This document shows positions 24,666 to 31,707 of a stretch of 64,000 bases of DNA, in pieces (the stretch's first letter is position 1; every line of letters starts with the position of its first letter). The notes beneath the pieces were generated by a model. It was not told the origin of the DNA, did not search any database, and was given only the letters and a program-made list of their open reading frames with translations. The stretch is from Pseudohalocynthiibacter aestuariivivens. Its GTDB lineage: Bacteria; Pseudomonadota; Alphaproteobacteria; Rhodobacterales; Rhodobacteraceae. Location of the stretch: NCBI RefSeq assembly GCF_011040495.1, contig NZ_CP049039.1, forward strand, positions 1 to 64,000. The letters are read 5' to 3'. Position numbers and translations under genes: made by a program.

Positions 24666-25715
24666 ATGAGACAGGTATTTTCTCACACACCCGCCTTGGC
24701 GGATCGATCTTCTGTACCCGGTACGAACCCGTACAGGGTCATCGAGCCTATCCGAGCGCTTCGCAAAGAACTCGGTCTGACACCAAATGACCTAGTAACA
24801 CTGCAGGCCTTGATCAGCTTCATGCCAAAGAAGGCCGGGCAAAGAGCTCCAATGACTATCGTCTTTCCCTCAAACACATCATTGTCTGAGAGAACGAACG
24901 GCCTGAACGAGAGAACGATTCGACGGTGTATCGGACACCTCGTGGATGCCGGGCTGATCCAGCGCAGGGATAGCGCAACCCGCAAACGGTTCCCTCTTCG
25001 CTACGGTGGATTGATAAGAGATGCCTTTGGCTTCGATCTGCAGCCAATGTATGACCGGGAGAGTGAGCTCACCGAACACGCAGAACAGCTTGTGGGCGAT
25101 CAGGAAAAGCTACGGTCACTCAAGGCGGAGGCACTGGCTCTTCGTGTCGAAGCTTTACGCCAAGCAAAAGATGTTGAGACTGTCTCATTTCTCCAAAACG
25201 TACGAAACATCCTGCGCCGTGCAACTCTCAAAGCCGACGAAATCATAGAGCTTATCAAGAGGCTGGCAGAGTTAGCCGGAGCGACCATCAGAGAGTTTCC
25301 GGCCGGAAACCATGACACTCAGGAAACAATGCCCGACCAAATGTCCGTCGACGACGGACAAAATGTCCGGCACGTAGAGCCCACAAGATTGAATATAAAA
25401 AAGGATAGAGCAGATGCGCACAGCAGCTCTGGTTTTCAGGAACGCCAAGATCCAACAATTATGGCTTGGACGGACCTGAAAAACGTATCGGACTTCTTCC
25501 CGCATGAACCAAGAGATCATCAATCAGTTCTCGAAATATTGGCCGATGTCGGAAAATTGCTAAAAATTGAACAAGGCAGGATCATGAAACACCTCAGAGA
25601 ACGAGGTCCAGGGCAGCTCCTTATTGCGCTCGACGAATTAATTTTGAGAGCCAGCACAGGACAAGTGAAAAACAACAACGCCTACCTCGACGCTATGATG
25701 AGGCAAGGAAACTGA
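24666..25715 (+). CDS. repC: RepC replication initiator of repABC
   Basis: A 349-residue RepC from MRQVFSHTPALADRSS. The N-terminal winged-helix region is recognisable: ELGLTPNDLVTLQALISFMPKK, then FPSNTSLSERTNGLNERTIRRCIGHLVDAGLI, then DSATRKRFPLR. A linker follows, and a C-terminal helical domain contains DLKNVSDFFPHEP. RepC starts replication, usually from an origin inside its own gene. ATG 24666 was chosen because the in-frame GTG at 24633 lies in the leader hairpin. A perfect parS palindrome lies at 25295-25310. Confidence 0.93.
   Translation: MRQVFSHTPALADRSSVPGTNPYRVIEPIRALRKELGLTPNDLVTLQALISFMPKKAGQRAPMTIVFPSNTSLSERTNGLNERTIRRCIGHLVDAGLIQRRDSATRKRFPLRYGGLIRDAFGFDLQPMYDRESELTEHAEQLVGDQEKLRSLKAEALALRVEALRQAKDVETVSFLQNVRNILRRATLKADEIIELIKRLAELAGATIREFPAGNHDTQETMPDQMSVDDGQNVRHVEPTRLNIKKDRADAHSSSGFQERQDPTIMAWTDLKNVSDFFPHEPRDHQSVLEILADVGKLLKIEQGRIMKHLRERGPGQLLIALDELILRASTGQVKNNNAYLDAMMRQGN
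25295..25310. repeat. parS palindrome inside repC
   Basis: GTTTCCGGCCGGAAAC is identical to the site in repB. It falls in the linker of RepC, close to the AT-richer stretch that in repABC plasmids usually houses the origin. The three sites lie about 1.2-1.4 kb apart, one per rep gene. Confidence 0.8.
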
Positions 25716-25833
25716 TGCTCTTGCCACGTAAACTCGACCGGCTGGTGAGTCTGCATAGCCATCGAAGATCAAGAGACAATTACGGCACACTTCAAACCAT
25801 ACGATCATCAAGAAGAAGAATGTTGGATTGAAG

Positions 25834-26404
25834 GTGAACCCCGATCACGCGCATCAGGTTCAGGTCTGGGATGTGATCCATTCATCCTGGAACAAGGAGC
25901 TATTCCAGCTCCGGCGCATGCTGCCCGAGACCTCGATCCGGGGGTCCGACCGACGCGTGGTCTTTGTGGGTGTTGAAGCCTATGAAGTGGCGGGCGGCAC
26001 GTCGCTGCATGACCTCTTCCAAGGCGATGACGGCGGTTGCGGTTGAGGGCTGGAAGTGGATCGAGGTCGCGCTTGACCTGCCCTACGGCTACAGCCACGG
26101 GCTGCGGTCCCTGCCCGGCGAAAATCGGGCACTGAAAGGGGACTACACGGGACAGGATGAGATGCCCGACGAGGTCGACACGCGACTTGGCGTGTTGGAA
26201 GCCGCGATGGAAAAGATCGAAACCCAGCTGTTGATCTATCATCCGACAGAGATCGGGCGGGCTGGGGCGTTCGTCACGCTCGACCGCTACGGCGCGCTGG
26301 CAGTCTATCGCGGCTACGACCACCTGACCTCGGACGAGTTCGTTGAGGACGGCAACACGGCCTATGGGTACCCCTACACAGAGGCCGTGCGTCGGTTCGG
26401 ATGA
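25834..26404 (+). pseudogene. Decayed fragment of a large plasmid ParB-like gene
   Basis: Two frames must be joined near 26040. The first reads HAHQVQVWDVIHSSW then RRVVFVGVEAYEVAGGTSLH, with the next frame continuing EGWKWIEVALDLPYGYSHGL and ending IGRAGAFVTLDRYGALAVYRGY. These segments resemble the middle of the large ParB-like proteins carried by these plasmids (compare the intact gene at 31708-33690). The N-terminal nuclease domain and the C-terminus are absent, and a deletion accompanies the frameshift. It is a relic next to repABC, probably not functional. Confidence 0.65.
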
Positions 26405-26429
26405 CACATGGAAGGGCTCAACCCATCTC

Positions 26430-26460
26430 TTGCAGAATATCCAGAATGTATGTATATTCT
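26430..26460 (+). promoter_or_regulatory. Promoter and palindromic operator of the Phd/PemK-like pair
   Basis: TTGCAG (26430-26435) and TATATT (26453-26458) are 17 bases apart and make a fair sigma-70 promoter. AGAATAT (26434-26440) and ATATTCT (26454-26460) are perfect inverted repeats overlapping both boxes, as expected of an antitoxin autorepressor site. The antitoxin ATG follows six bases later. Confidence 0.65.
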
Positions 26461-26466
26461 GCACGA

Positions 26467-26736
26467 ATGGAGACCCAGATCATGCAAGAGCTTCCCGAGT
26501 TCAAGGCGGCCGACCTGACGCGTCACACCAGTGACCTGTTCGATGCGGCCATTCGGTCGCCGATCGCGATCACCAAGCACCGCAAGCCGAAATTCGTGCT
26601 GATGAGCATGGATCAGTATCAGCAACTCGCGCGTGGGGCCACGCAGCAGGCTCACATGGTTGACGAGATGCCAGAGGATCTCAAGGCGCTGATGATAGAA
26701 GGGCTCGAGCGGGACTTGACGCAGTCGGATGACTAA
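26467..26736 (+). CDS. Phd/YefM-like antitoxin
   Basis: An 89-residue protein (METQIMQELPEF…). It resembles Phd/YefM antitoxins: FKAADLTRHTSDLFDAAIRSPIAIT, then KHRKPKFVLMSMDQYQQLA, the typical DNA-binding fold, followed by an acidic C-terminus that would wrap the toxin. A start at the ATG 15 bases later is possible. The gene overlaps the next by 8 bases, and a palindromic operator covers the promoter. It should neutralise the downstream protein and repress its own operon. Confidence 0.82.
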   Translation: METQIMQELPEFKAADLTRHTSDLFDAAIRSPIAITKHRKPKFVLMSMDQYQQLARGATQQAHMVDEMPEDLKALMIEGLERDLTQSDD

Positions 26737-27145
26737 GCCGAGTGCTGGAGAGGTTTTCCGCTACCCGTTCCTATGGAAACGCGAGCAGATGGCTGGCGAG
26801 ACCGAGGGCCGCAAGACGCGGCCTGTCTGCATCGCCGTCACTGTCGCCAAGTCCGATAGCGAGACCGTGGTGTTCATCCTGCCGATCACGACGCAGCCGC
26901 CCTTGCCCTCGCGCAAGTTCATCGAGGTGCCACAGATCGAGTCGCAGCGCGTGGGGCTGGAAACCCATGTTCGCAAATGGGTCATGCTGGACGAGATCAA
27001 CACCGATATTCTGGAGCGGTCCTATGTCTGGGAGGACCGCACACCCATCGGCACGTTCAGTTCAGTCTTCACATCCAAGATCCAGTCCAGCCTGATCGCG
27101 CTTGCCAGATCGGGCGGGGCATCGGTTGTTGATCGGCTGAAGTAA
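26729..27145 (+). CDS. Probable PemK/MazF-like toxin
   Basis: A 138-residue protein beginning MTKPSAGEVFRYPFLWKREQ and carrying TEGRKTRPVCIAVTV, reminiscent of the KxRPVLV strand of MazF/PemK endoribonucleases; VVFILPITTQPPLPSRKF follows, again a beta-strand-rich pattern. The match is partial, so the toxin class is not certain. Its gene overlaps the antitoxin gene by 8 bases, which is the main reason for the call. It is longer than a typical MazF (~110 residues). Confidence 0.65.
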   Translation: MTKPSAGEVFRYPFLWKREQMAGETEGRKTRPVCIAVTVAKSDSETVVFILPITTQPPLPSRKFIEVPQIESQRVGLETHVRKWVMLDEINTDILERSYVWEDRTPIGTFSSVFTSKIQSSLIALARSGGASVVDRLK

Positions 27146-27173
27146 TCTCGATCACCGCAGGGTCTGCCCAGCT

Positions 27174-27467
27174 TCATTTGTTCCCGTCAATCCACTTCGA
27201 CATCAGCCCCTTGTCGCGGAAACATTCGTCCGGCACGGCGCGGCGCTTGATCCGGGCGAGGCGTTCGGCGAAGGCGACCTGCTTTGATGTCGGGCGGCTG
27301 TCCTGCGCACCCGGGTTCATCTTGGCTTGTGCGTCGATCCAGGCGCTCAAGGAGCGCCGATCTTGCTGAACCTCCCACGGCAGAAGCGTCTGGTTGCGCA
27401 GGGCCAGTGCGCGCGCATAGGCGATCTGCTTGGGCGTCGCGGGCAGGGCGTAAGTGGTACTTTCCAT
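27174..27467 (-). CDS. Hypothetical protein with two copies of a TPKQIAYARALA-like motif
   Basis: A 97-residue basic protein starting MESTTYALPATPKQIAYARALALRN. A second copy of the motif, TSKQVAFAERLARIK, comes about 50 residues later, each followed by a W-containing helix (SAWIDAQ and SKWIDGN). The duplication suggests two small helical units. No function is known to me. It reads opposite to its neighbours and lies 29 bases past the toxin gene. Confidence 0.65.
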   Translation of the reverse strand: MESTTYALPATPKQIAYARALALRNQTLLPWEVQQDRRSLSAWIDAQAKMNPGAQDSRPTSKQVAFAERLARIKRRAVPDECFRDKGLMSKWIDGNK

Positions 27468-27833
27468 CGGGGATCTCCCTTCTTAGCGCAGCTCTTAAAA
27501 TAGAACATAACAGGAACAAAATCAAGCCACCTCCGGAAATCATGGGGTTTGAGAGGAAGAGGAGGGCTGGGGAGGGTCAGGCCAGAGGGTGTCTGAGAGA
27601 GGGTGCCCGAAAGAGGGTGTCCCGGCCTGATCCTGTTCCTCATCAGGGTCTGATGCCGGAAAGTGCAGGATCCTACGTTCTCATGAGCTTCGCATTTAAC
27701 ATTCTCCAGCATCGGATCCCTAAAGAGTGAAAGTGTCCTTCGGGTTTTGTGACTGACGGATGAGGGCCTTTGGGGTCCCTCAGATGGGTCCGGGCCGGAT
27801 TCCGGTCTGTCTTTTCTGATGAAGGGCATTCCG
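27468..27833. other. Intergenic region, no gene assigned
   Basis: About 365 bases without a convincing gene. It holds purine-rich direct repeats (GAGGGTGTC near 27586 and 27613) and a GAGGGCCTTTGGGGTCCCTC dyad near 27763, possibly leader or terminator structures. Promoters for the leftward small gene and the rightward gene at 27834 should both be here, but I could not place boxes with confidence. Confidence 0.4.
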
Positions 27834-28304
27834 ATGCAAACAGGTGTTTTGCGCGTGCTCCGCGCAACCGCAGCCTCTTGGTGGCGGCATAGAGAGCTGC
27901 GCCGAACTGGCCAGACGGGGCAGGCACAACGGCTCGAGCGCGAGACTGTCCTGCGTGACCTCGGCTATCTGAAGCAGGCGGCGTCATTGCCAAACGCGCA
28001 TGTGACCTGCGGAGAGGGTGGAACATTCATCCATCTCGGTTGGACCACCGTGTCGACCTTCGCGCCCATCGAACGCTTTCCCTTGGCCGCTCTTGCGGTC
28101 GCACGTGGCACGCCGTTCATCGATATCCGACCCGTCACCGATGTCATCGCCTTCGCGAACCTGCCGCGGGTGGCGCGGGACGGATCGGTCGACCCTGACT
28201 CTTCGGGTCCCGGCAGGTCCGTGTCGCTGACCACCTACATCGACATGGTCGAAGCCCTTGGTGCCAGGATCGCCAACGATCCACGCCTCCGTCAGTCAAT
28301 CTGA
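27834..28304 (+). CDS. Hypothetical plasmid protein
   Basis: A 156-residue protein from MQTGVLRVLRATAASWWRH; GAAGGG eight bases upstream supports this ATG over one 15 bases earlier. The N-terminal ~50 residues are basic and helical, followed by a beta-rich part (HVTCGEGGTFIHLGWTTVST). I do not recognise the family. It lies 40 bases before the ArdC-like gene and is probably co-transcribed with it. Confidence 0.6.
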   Translation: MQTGVLRVLRATAASWWRHRELRRTGQTGQAQRLERETVLRDLGYLKQAASLPNAHVTCGEGGTFIHLGWTTVSTFAPIERFPLAALAVARGTPFIDIRPVTDVIAFANLPRVARDGSVDPDSSGPGRSVSLTTYIDMVEALGARIANDPRLRQSI

Positions 28305-28344
28305 TCCCCATTTCCTCTCACCAAAACTCGAAAGGAGGCCAGTC

Positions 28345-29283
28345 ATGGCCCGATCCCGCACGCCCAAATTCGATGCCTCCGAGGTCATCACAAACGAAAT
28401 CATCCGCATCATCGAGCGCGGCGTCCTGCCGTGGCGCAAGCCATGGACCGCAGGTGGCAGCTCTCGTCCCCTGCGCGTGGGCGGAGAACCCTACCAGGGA
28501 GTGAACAACTTCCTGCTGACGATGCGGACCGTGATGGCGGGCCACAGCTCTCCCTTCTGGATGACGTTGCCGCAGGCCAATGCGTTGGACGCAAAGGTCC
28601 GCAAGGGCGAGAAGTCCTCTGTCGTCGTTTATTACGGTCAAAGCCGGAAAGACGCGGGCGGCGAGGACGACCGCAGCGATGGTGATGATCGCTCCGAGGA
28701 AGCCCGCATCTTCCGCTTCCAGAAATCCTACCGCGTGTTCAACGCCTGCCAGATTGAGGGCCTGCCCGACAGTTTCTACCCCGATCCGCAGCCAGCGCCT
28801 GAACATCCCCCGTCCGAGCCCATCCCGCACATGCAGGCGTTTTTTGACGCCATCGACATCACGACCGTCTTCACAGGAACGGAAGCGTATTATTTGCCGC
28901 CCGTGGACAGGGTCTACATGCCGTCCATCACGCGGTTCCAGGACCCGCGCAATTTCTACGGGGTCTGGGCCCATGAGCTGGCCCATGCCACAAAGGCCCC
29001 CCATCGACTGAACCGTGATTTCGGGTTCTCGAAGTTTGGCAACACGTCCTATGCGCGCGAGGAGATCGTCGCGGAATTGGCCTCGGTGTTCCTGGGTCAG
29101 TCGCTCGGCTTCACGGCGCATACGCTCGAGATGAATGCCGCCTATCTCCACAACTGGTTGCGCGTTCTTCGGTCGGACAAGGGCGCGATCTTCAAGCACG
29201 CCGCAGATGCGCAGCGCGCCTGCGACTATCTGATCGCACAATCTGAGGCGGGTAGGGCAGGGCGCAGTGCCGAGGCCGCCTGA
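28345..29283 (+). CDS. ardC: ArdC-like antirestriction protein (ssDNA-binding domain plus zincin-like metallopeptidase)
   Basis: A 312-residue protein preceded by AAAGGAGG. The N-terminal part (DASEVITNEIIRIIERGVLPWRKPW) is the ArdC-N/DUF1738 domain that binds single-stranded DNA. The C-terminal part carries the zinc-metallopeptidase motif HELAHATKAPHR near residue 212 and a later Glu in REEIVAELASVFLG. ArdC proteins protect incoming plasmid DNA from host restriction during conjugation. The place on a mobilisable backbone fits that role. Confidence 0.9.
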   Translation: MARSRTPKFDASEVITNEIIRIIERGVLPWRKPWTAGGSSRPLRVGGEPYQGVNNFLLTMRTVMAGHSSPFWMTLPQANALDAKVRKGEKSSVVVYYGQSRKDAGGEDDRSDGDDRSEEARIFRFQKSYRVFNACQIEGLPDSFYPDPQPAPEHPPSEPIPHMQAFFDAIDITTVFTGTEAYYLPPVDRVYMPSITRFQDPRNFYGVWAHELAHATKAPHRLNRDFGFSKFGNTSYAREEIVAELASVFLGQSLGFTAHTLEMNAAYLHNWLRVLRSDKGAIFKHAADAQRACDYLIAQSEAGRAGRSAEAA

Positions 29284-29306
29284 CCACACGGAGAACGGAG
29301 ACTCGC

Positions 29307-29516
29307 ATATCACGTAAGGAACCCAAGACGCTGCGGGTGGCCTGCTTCAACGACGGCCGCCGCAAGACCATCACCTTCAAACGCGGTGCCTATTGGTGGA
29401 GCTCATCCGAGGGCGCTTATCCGCTCTCGGCAGCGCTCGAGAGCATCACGGACCAGGGCGGCTGGATCGAAACCATCCCCAACCCGAATTACAGACCCAA
29501 GGGGCTGTTCGGGTAG
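29307..29516 (+). CDS. Small conserved-looking protein with an ATA codon where the start should be
   Basis: The frame reads ISRKEPKTLRVACFNDGRRK onward to a stop at 29514, with ITFKRGAYWWSSSEGAYPLS and a short C-terminus (NYRPKGLFG). It looks like a real small protein of ~70 residues. There is no ATG. The expected position has ATA (29307), six bases after GGAG, which suggests an ATG-to-ATA change. The nearest usable start is GTG 29337, giving 59 residues. Function is unknown; it follows ardC by 23 bases. Confidence 0.5.
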   Translation: MSRKEPKTLRVACFNDGRRKTITFKRGAYWWSSSEGAYPLSAALESITDQGGWIETIPNPNYRPKGLFG

Positions 29517-29710
29517 GGCACCTTCGGCCTCGATTCATCCGCCAAGCGGAAAAGAAAAAGATGCCGTAATGGGGCTGTCGGCGAATCGAGCACGTTTCGC
29601 TTGTTTGTCAGCATGATGTGGAGTGCCGTTGCCCTTGATGCGCCTGCAGCGCGTCTACGAGGTCGTATGTTTCCATGCGCCTCAATTCCTTAGAATAGAA
29701 GGGCAACGAC

Positions 29711-30742
29711 ATGAATGTATTTATCGGATTGGATGTATCTCTGGCAAGCACGGCGATTTGTGTGCTGGGGCCGCAGGGGAAGGTTGTTGAGGAGTTGGAG
29801 GCCGCCAGCGAACCTGAGGCGCTGGTGCGTGCGATGGCGTCATTGCCGTACGCGGTCGACGCGATTGGGCTCGAAGCCGGACCACTATCCCAATGGCTGA
29901 GTAAGGGCATCGAAGAGGCCGGACTTGACGTGGTCTTGATGGAAACGCGGTTGGTGAAAGCCGCTTTGAAAGCCATGCCGATCAAAACTGACCGGCGCGA
30001 TGCTCAGGGGATTGCGCGGTTGCTTCAAATGGGATGGTACAGACCCGTACACCGCAAATCCGTGTCCTCTCAGGAAATCCGCGCGTTGCTGACGGCGCGC
30101 AAGTCCGTTCAGCAGGGCATCATCAACCTTGAGCTTTCCATGCGGGGTGTTTTGCGGAACTTTGGCCTGAAGCTGGGGCATGTCACCCGGATCAGGTACG
30201 AGGCCCGGGTGAGGGAACTGGTTGAGCAAAATGAAATCCTGTCGGCGTCGACAGAGGCCCTTTTGCGCGCGCGTGCGCAGTTGCGCGCCGAGTTGGCTGA
30301 ATTGGATGCGACAATCGCAGATCTGGCAAAACAAGACGACGTTTGCCGTCTGATGATGACGATGCCGGGCGTCGGTCGGATCGTCGCCCTGACGGTCAAA
30401 TCCGCGATCGACGATCCGACCCGGTTTGCGCGATCGAAGGATGTTGGTCCGTGGGTGGGGCTGACGCCGAAGCGCACTCAATCCGGAGAGATGGACATCG
30501 TCGGGCAAATTACGCGAGCCGGCGACCGGGCCCTTCGAACGGCCTTGTATCAAGCGGCGATGATCTTGATGCACCGTGGGTCACCAAACTGGCTCCAGGC
30601 CTGGGCGCTCAGAGTGGCCCATCGGCGTGGATCGAAACGGGCTTTGATTGCACTTGCGCGGCGCATTGGCGTTGTTTTGCACCGCATGTGGCGAGACGGC
30701 ACACCATTCCGCCATGCGCAGAGCTCCCCGGCAACGGTCTGA
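29711..30742 (+). CDS. IS110-family DEDD transposase, copy 1
   Basis: A 343-residue transposase starting MNVFIGLDVSLASTAICV, the RuvC-like N-terminal domain with the first catalytic Asp; IKTDRRDAQGIARLL carries the paired acidic residues. The C-terminal Tnp_20 domain has MTMPGVGRIVALTV and LTPKRTQSGEMDIVGQI, with the conserved Ser expected in this domain of IS110 proteins. These enzymes insert through a bridge RNA encoded in the element's non-coding end. The gene is intact. Confidence 0.95.
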   Translation: MNVFIGLDVSLASTAICVLGPQGKVVEELEAASEPEALVRAMASLPYAVDAIGLEAGPLSQWLSKGIEEAGLDVVLMETRLVKAALKAMPIKTDRRDAQGIARLLQMGWYRPVHRKSVSSQEIRALLTARKSVQQGIINLELSMRGVLRNFGLKLGHVTRIRYEARVRELVEQNEILSASTEALLRARAQLRAELAELDATIADLAKQDDVCRLMMTMPGVGRIVALTVKSAIDDPTRFARSKDVGPWVGLTPKRTQSGEMDIVGQITRAGDRALRTALYQAAMILMHRGSPNWLQAWALRVAHRRGSKRALIALARRIGVVLHRMWRDGTPFRHAQSSPATV

Positions 30743-31126
30743 GTAAAACAATTCCAGAACTTGATCGGACGGAGGAACGCACTGCACCTGACGACAGGTA
30801 CGACGAGGTCCCTTGCCGGGACGAGGTTCCTGGAGATGCCGAAAGCCCGCTAGTTATCGGCTAACGCTGAATACGCGTAAAAGATGGGCACCCAGGACCA
30901 GATTTGGACCAGGCATAGAGTGGCAGTCATGAGGCTGACTACGGACGGAAGAGCGAAGCCCGTGCAGGGGGTGTCCTTCAGTCCTGACGTGCGGGTGCAG
31001 TGAAAAAGAAAAAGTAAGCTTCTGAATTTGTGCCTTAAAACTCGGTGAAGAATGACATCTTCGCCGGGATTTTTGACTTGCCCGAAACCCTTGACAGAGG
31101 CCCGCCCCATTACGGAAGCGGGCTTT
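30743..31126 (+). ncRNA. Non-coding right end of IS110 copy 1, candidate bridge-RNA region
   Basis: The 384 bases after the transposase carry no recognisable gene yet are kept unchanged in both copies. They contain several possible hairpins, for example CCCGCCCCATTACGGAAGCGGG at the end. In the IS1111-type subgroup the bridge RNA lies downstream of the transposase, and the long right and short left non-coding ends here fit that arrangement. RNA boundaries cannot be set by eye. The same region of copy 2 is 39555-39938. Confidence 0.4.
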
Positions 31127-31162
31127 GAGAAGGGTGTTTCAAACCTCTCAAAGGAGATCCCC

Positions 31163-31552
31163 ATGTCCATGACCGTTCAACCCCTGCCAGACCGTCCGGA
31201 TCCGACCGTGATCGCGGCGCAGAACGACGCGTTTCGCAAGCTCGCGTGCCTTGGCGTGCCGCCCGCGCAGCCCATCCAGGGCCGGATGCATGTCACCCGC
31301 TCGCTTATGGAGGCCGGTGACGGCTTCATGGCCGAGGCGGTGAAGGCGACCGGTGCGTTCGATACATTCGAGCCTGAGAATGATCCCGAGGGCTGGCACG
31401 ATTTCGGGGCGGTCGAGATCCGGGGCGAGACCGTGTTCTGGAAGATCGATCTCTATGAGGCAGATTCGGATTTCCGCTACGGCGCTGAGACCCCGGACAA
31501 TCCTGCCACCACCATGCGCGTGCTGACCATCATGCTGGCGCGCGACTGGTAG
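31163..31552 (+). CDS. DUF3768-family protein
   Basis: A 129-residue protein from MSMTVQPLPDRPDP, with AAAGGAGA before the ATG. The segment NDPEGWHDFGAVEIRGETVFWKIDLYEAD and the end TMRVLTIMLARDW identify DUF3768, a small protein common on alphaproteobacterial plasmids. Function is unknown. The IS110 insertion lies 36 bases upstream and has probably separated the gene from its original promoter and leader. Confidence 0.8.
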   Translation: MSMTVQPLPDRPDPTVIAAQNDAFRKLACLGVPPAQPIQGRMHVTRSLMEAGDGFMAEAVKATGAFDTFEPENDPEGWHDFGAVEIRGETVFWKIDLYEADSDFRYGAETPDNPATTMRVLTIMLARDW

Positions 31553-31707
31553 GGCAGGGGACTCCTCACCCTGACATCTGAGACGATGAAGGCCCGCTGC
31601 TCCTCAAAAGGGAAAGCGGGCCTTTTGTCGTGGTGATCCCTGAAGCCGGGGATTGGCCACGCCCGCGCGCACGCGGGCCATACCTCACCCACCTGGAAGG
31701 ATATCCC

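Larger units (their letters stand above)
29557..31126 (+). mobile_element. IS110-family insertion sequence, copy 1
   Basis: A 1,570-base segment is identical to 38369-39938 throughout the parts compared, including the whole transposase gene. The common sequence begins AAAGATGCCGTAATGGGG and ends in GCGGGCTTT. About 150 bases precede the transposase and about 384 follow it. IS110 elements lack terminal inverted repeats and target duplications, so the true ends may be a few bases inside the shared segment. Confidence 0.85.

Noticed and set aside
29386..29616. A 76-codon frame starting MPIGGAHPRA
   Set aside because: It is out of frame with the better-looking small protein at 29307-29516 and runs into the IS110 end. 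The translation is low-complexity.
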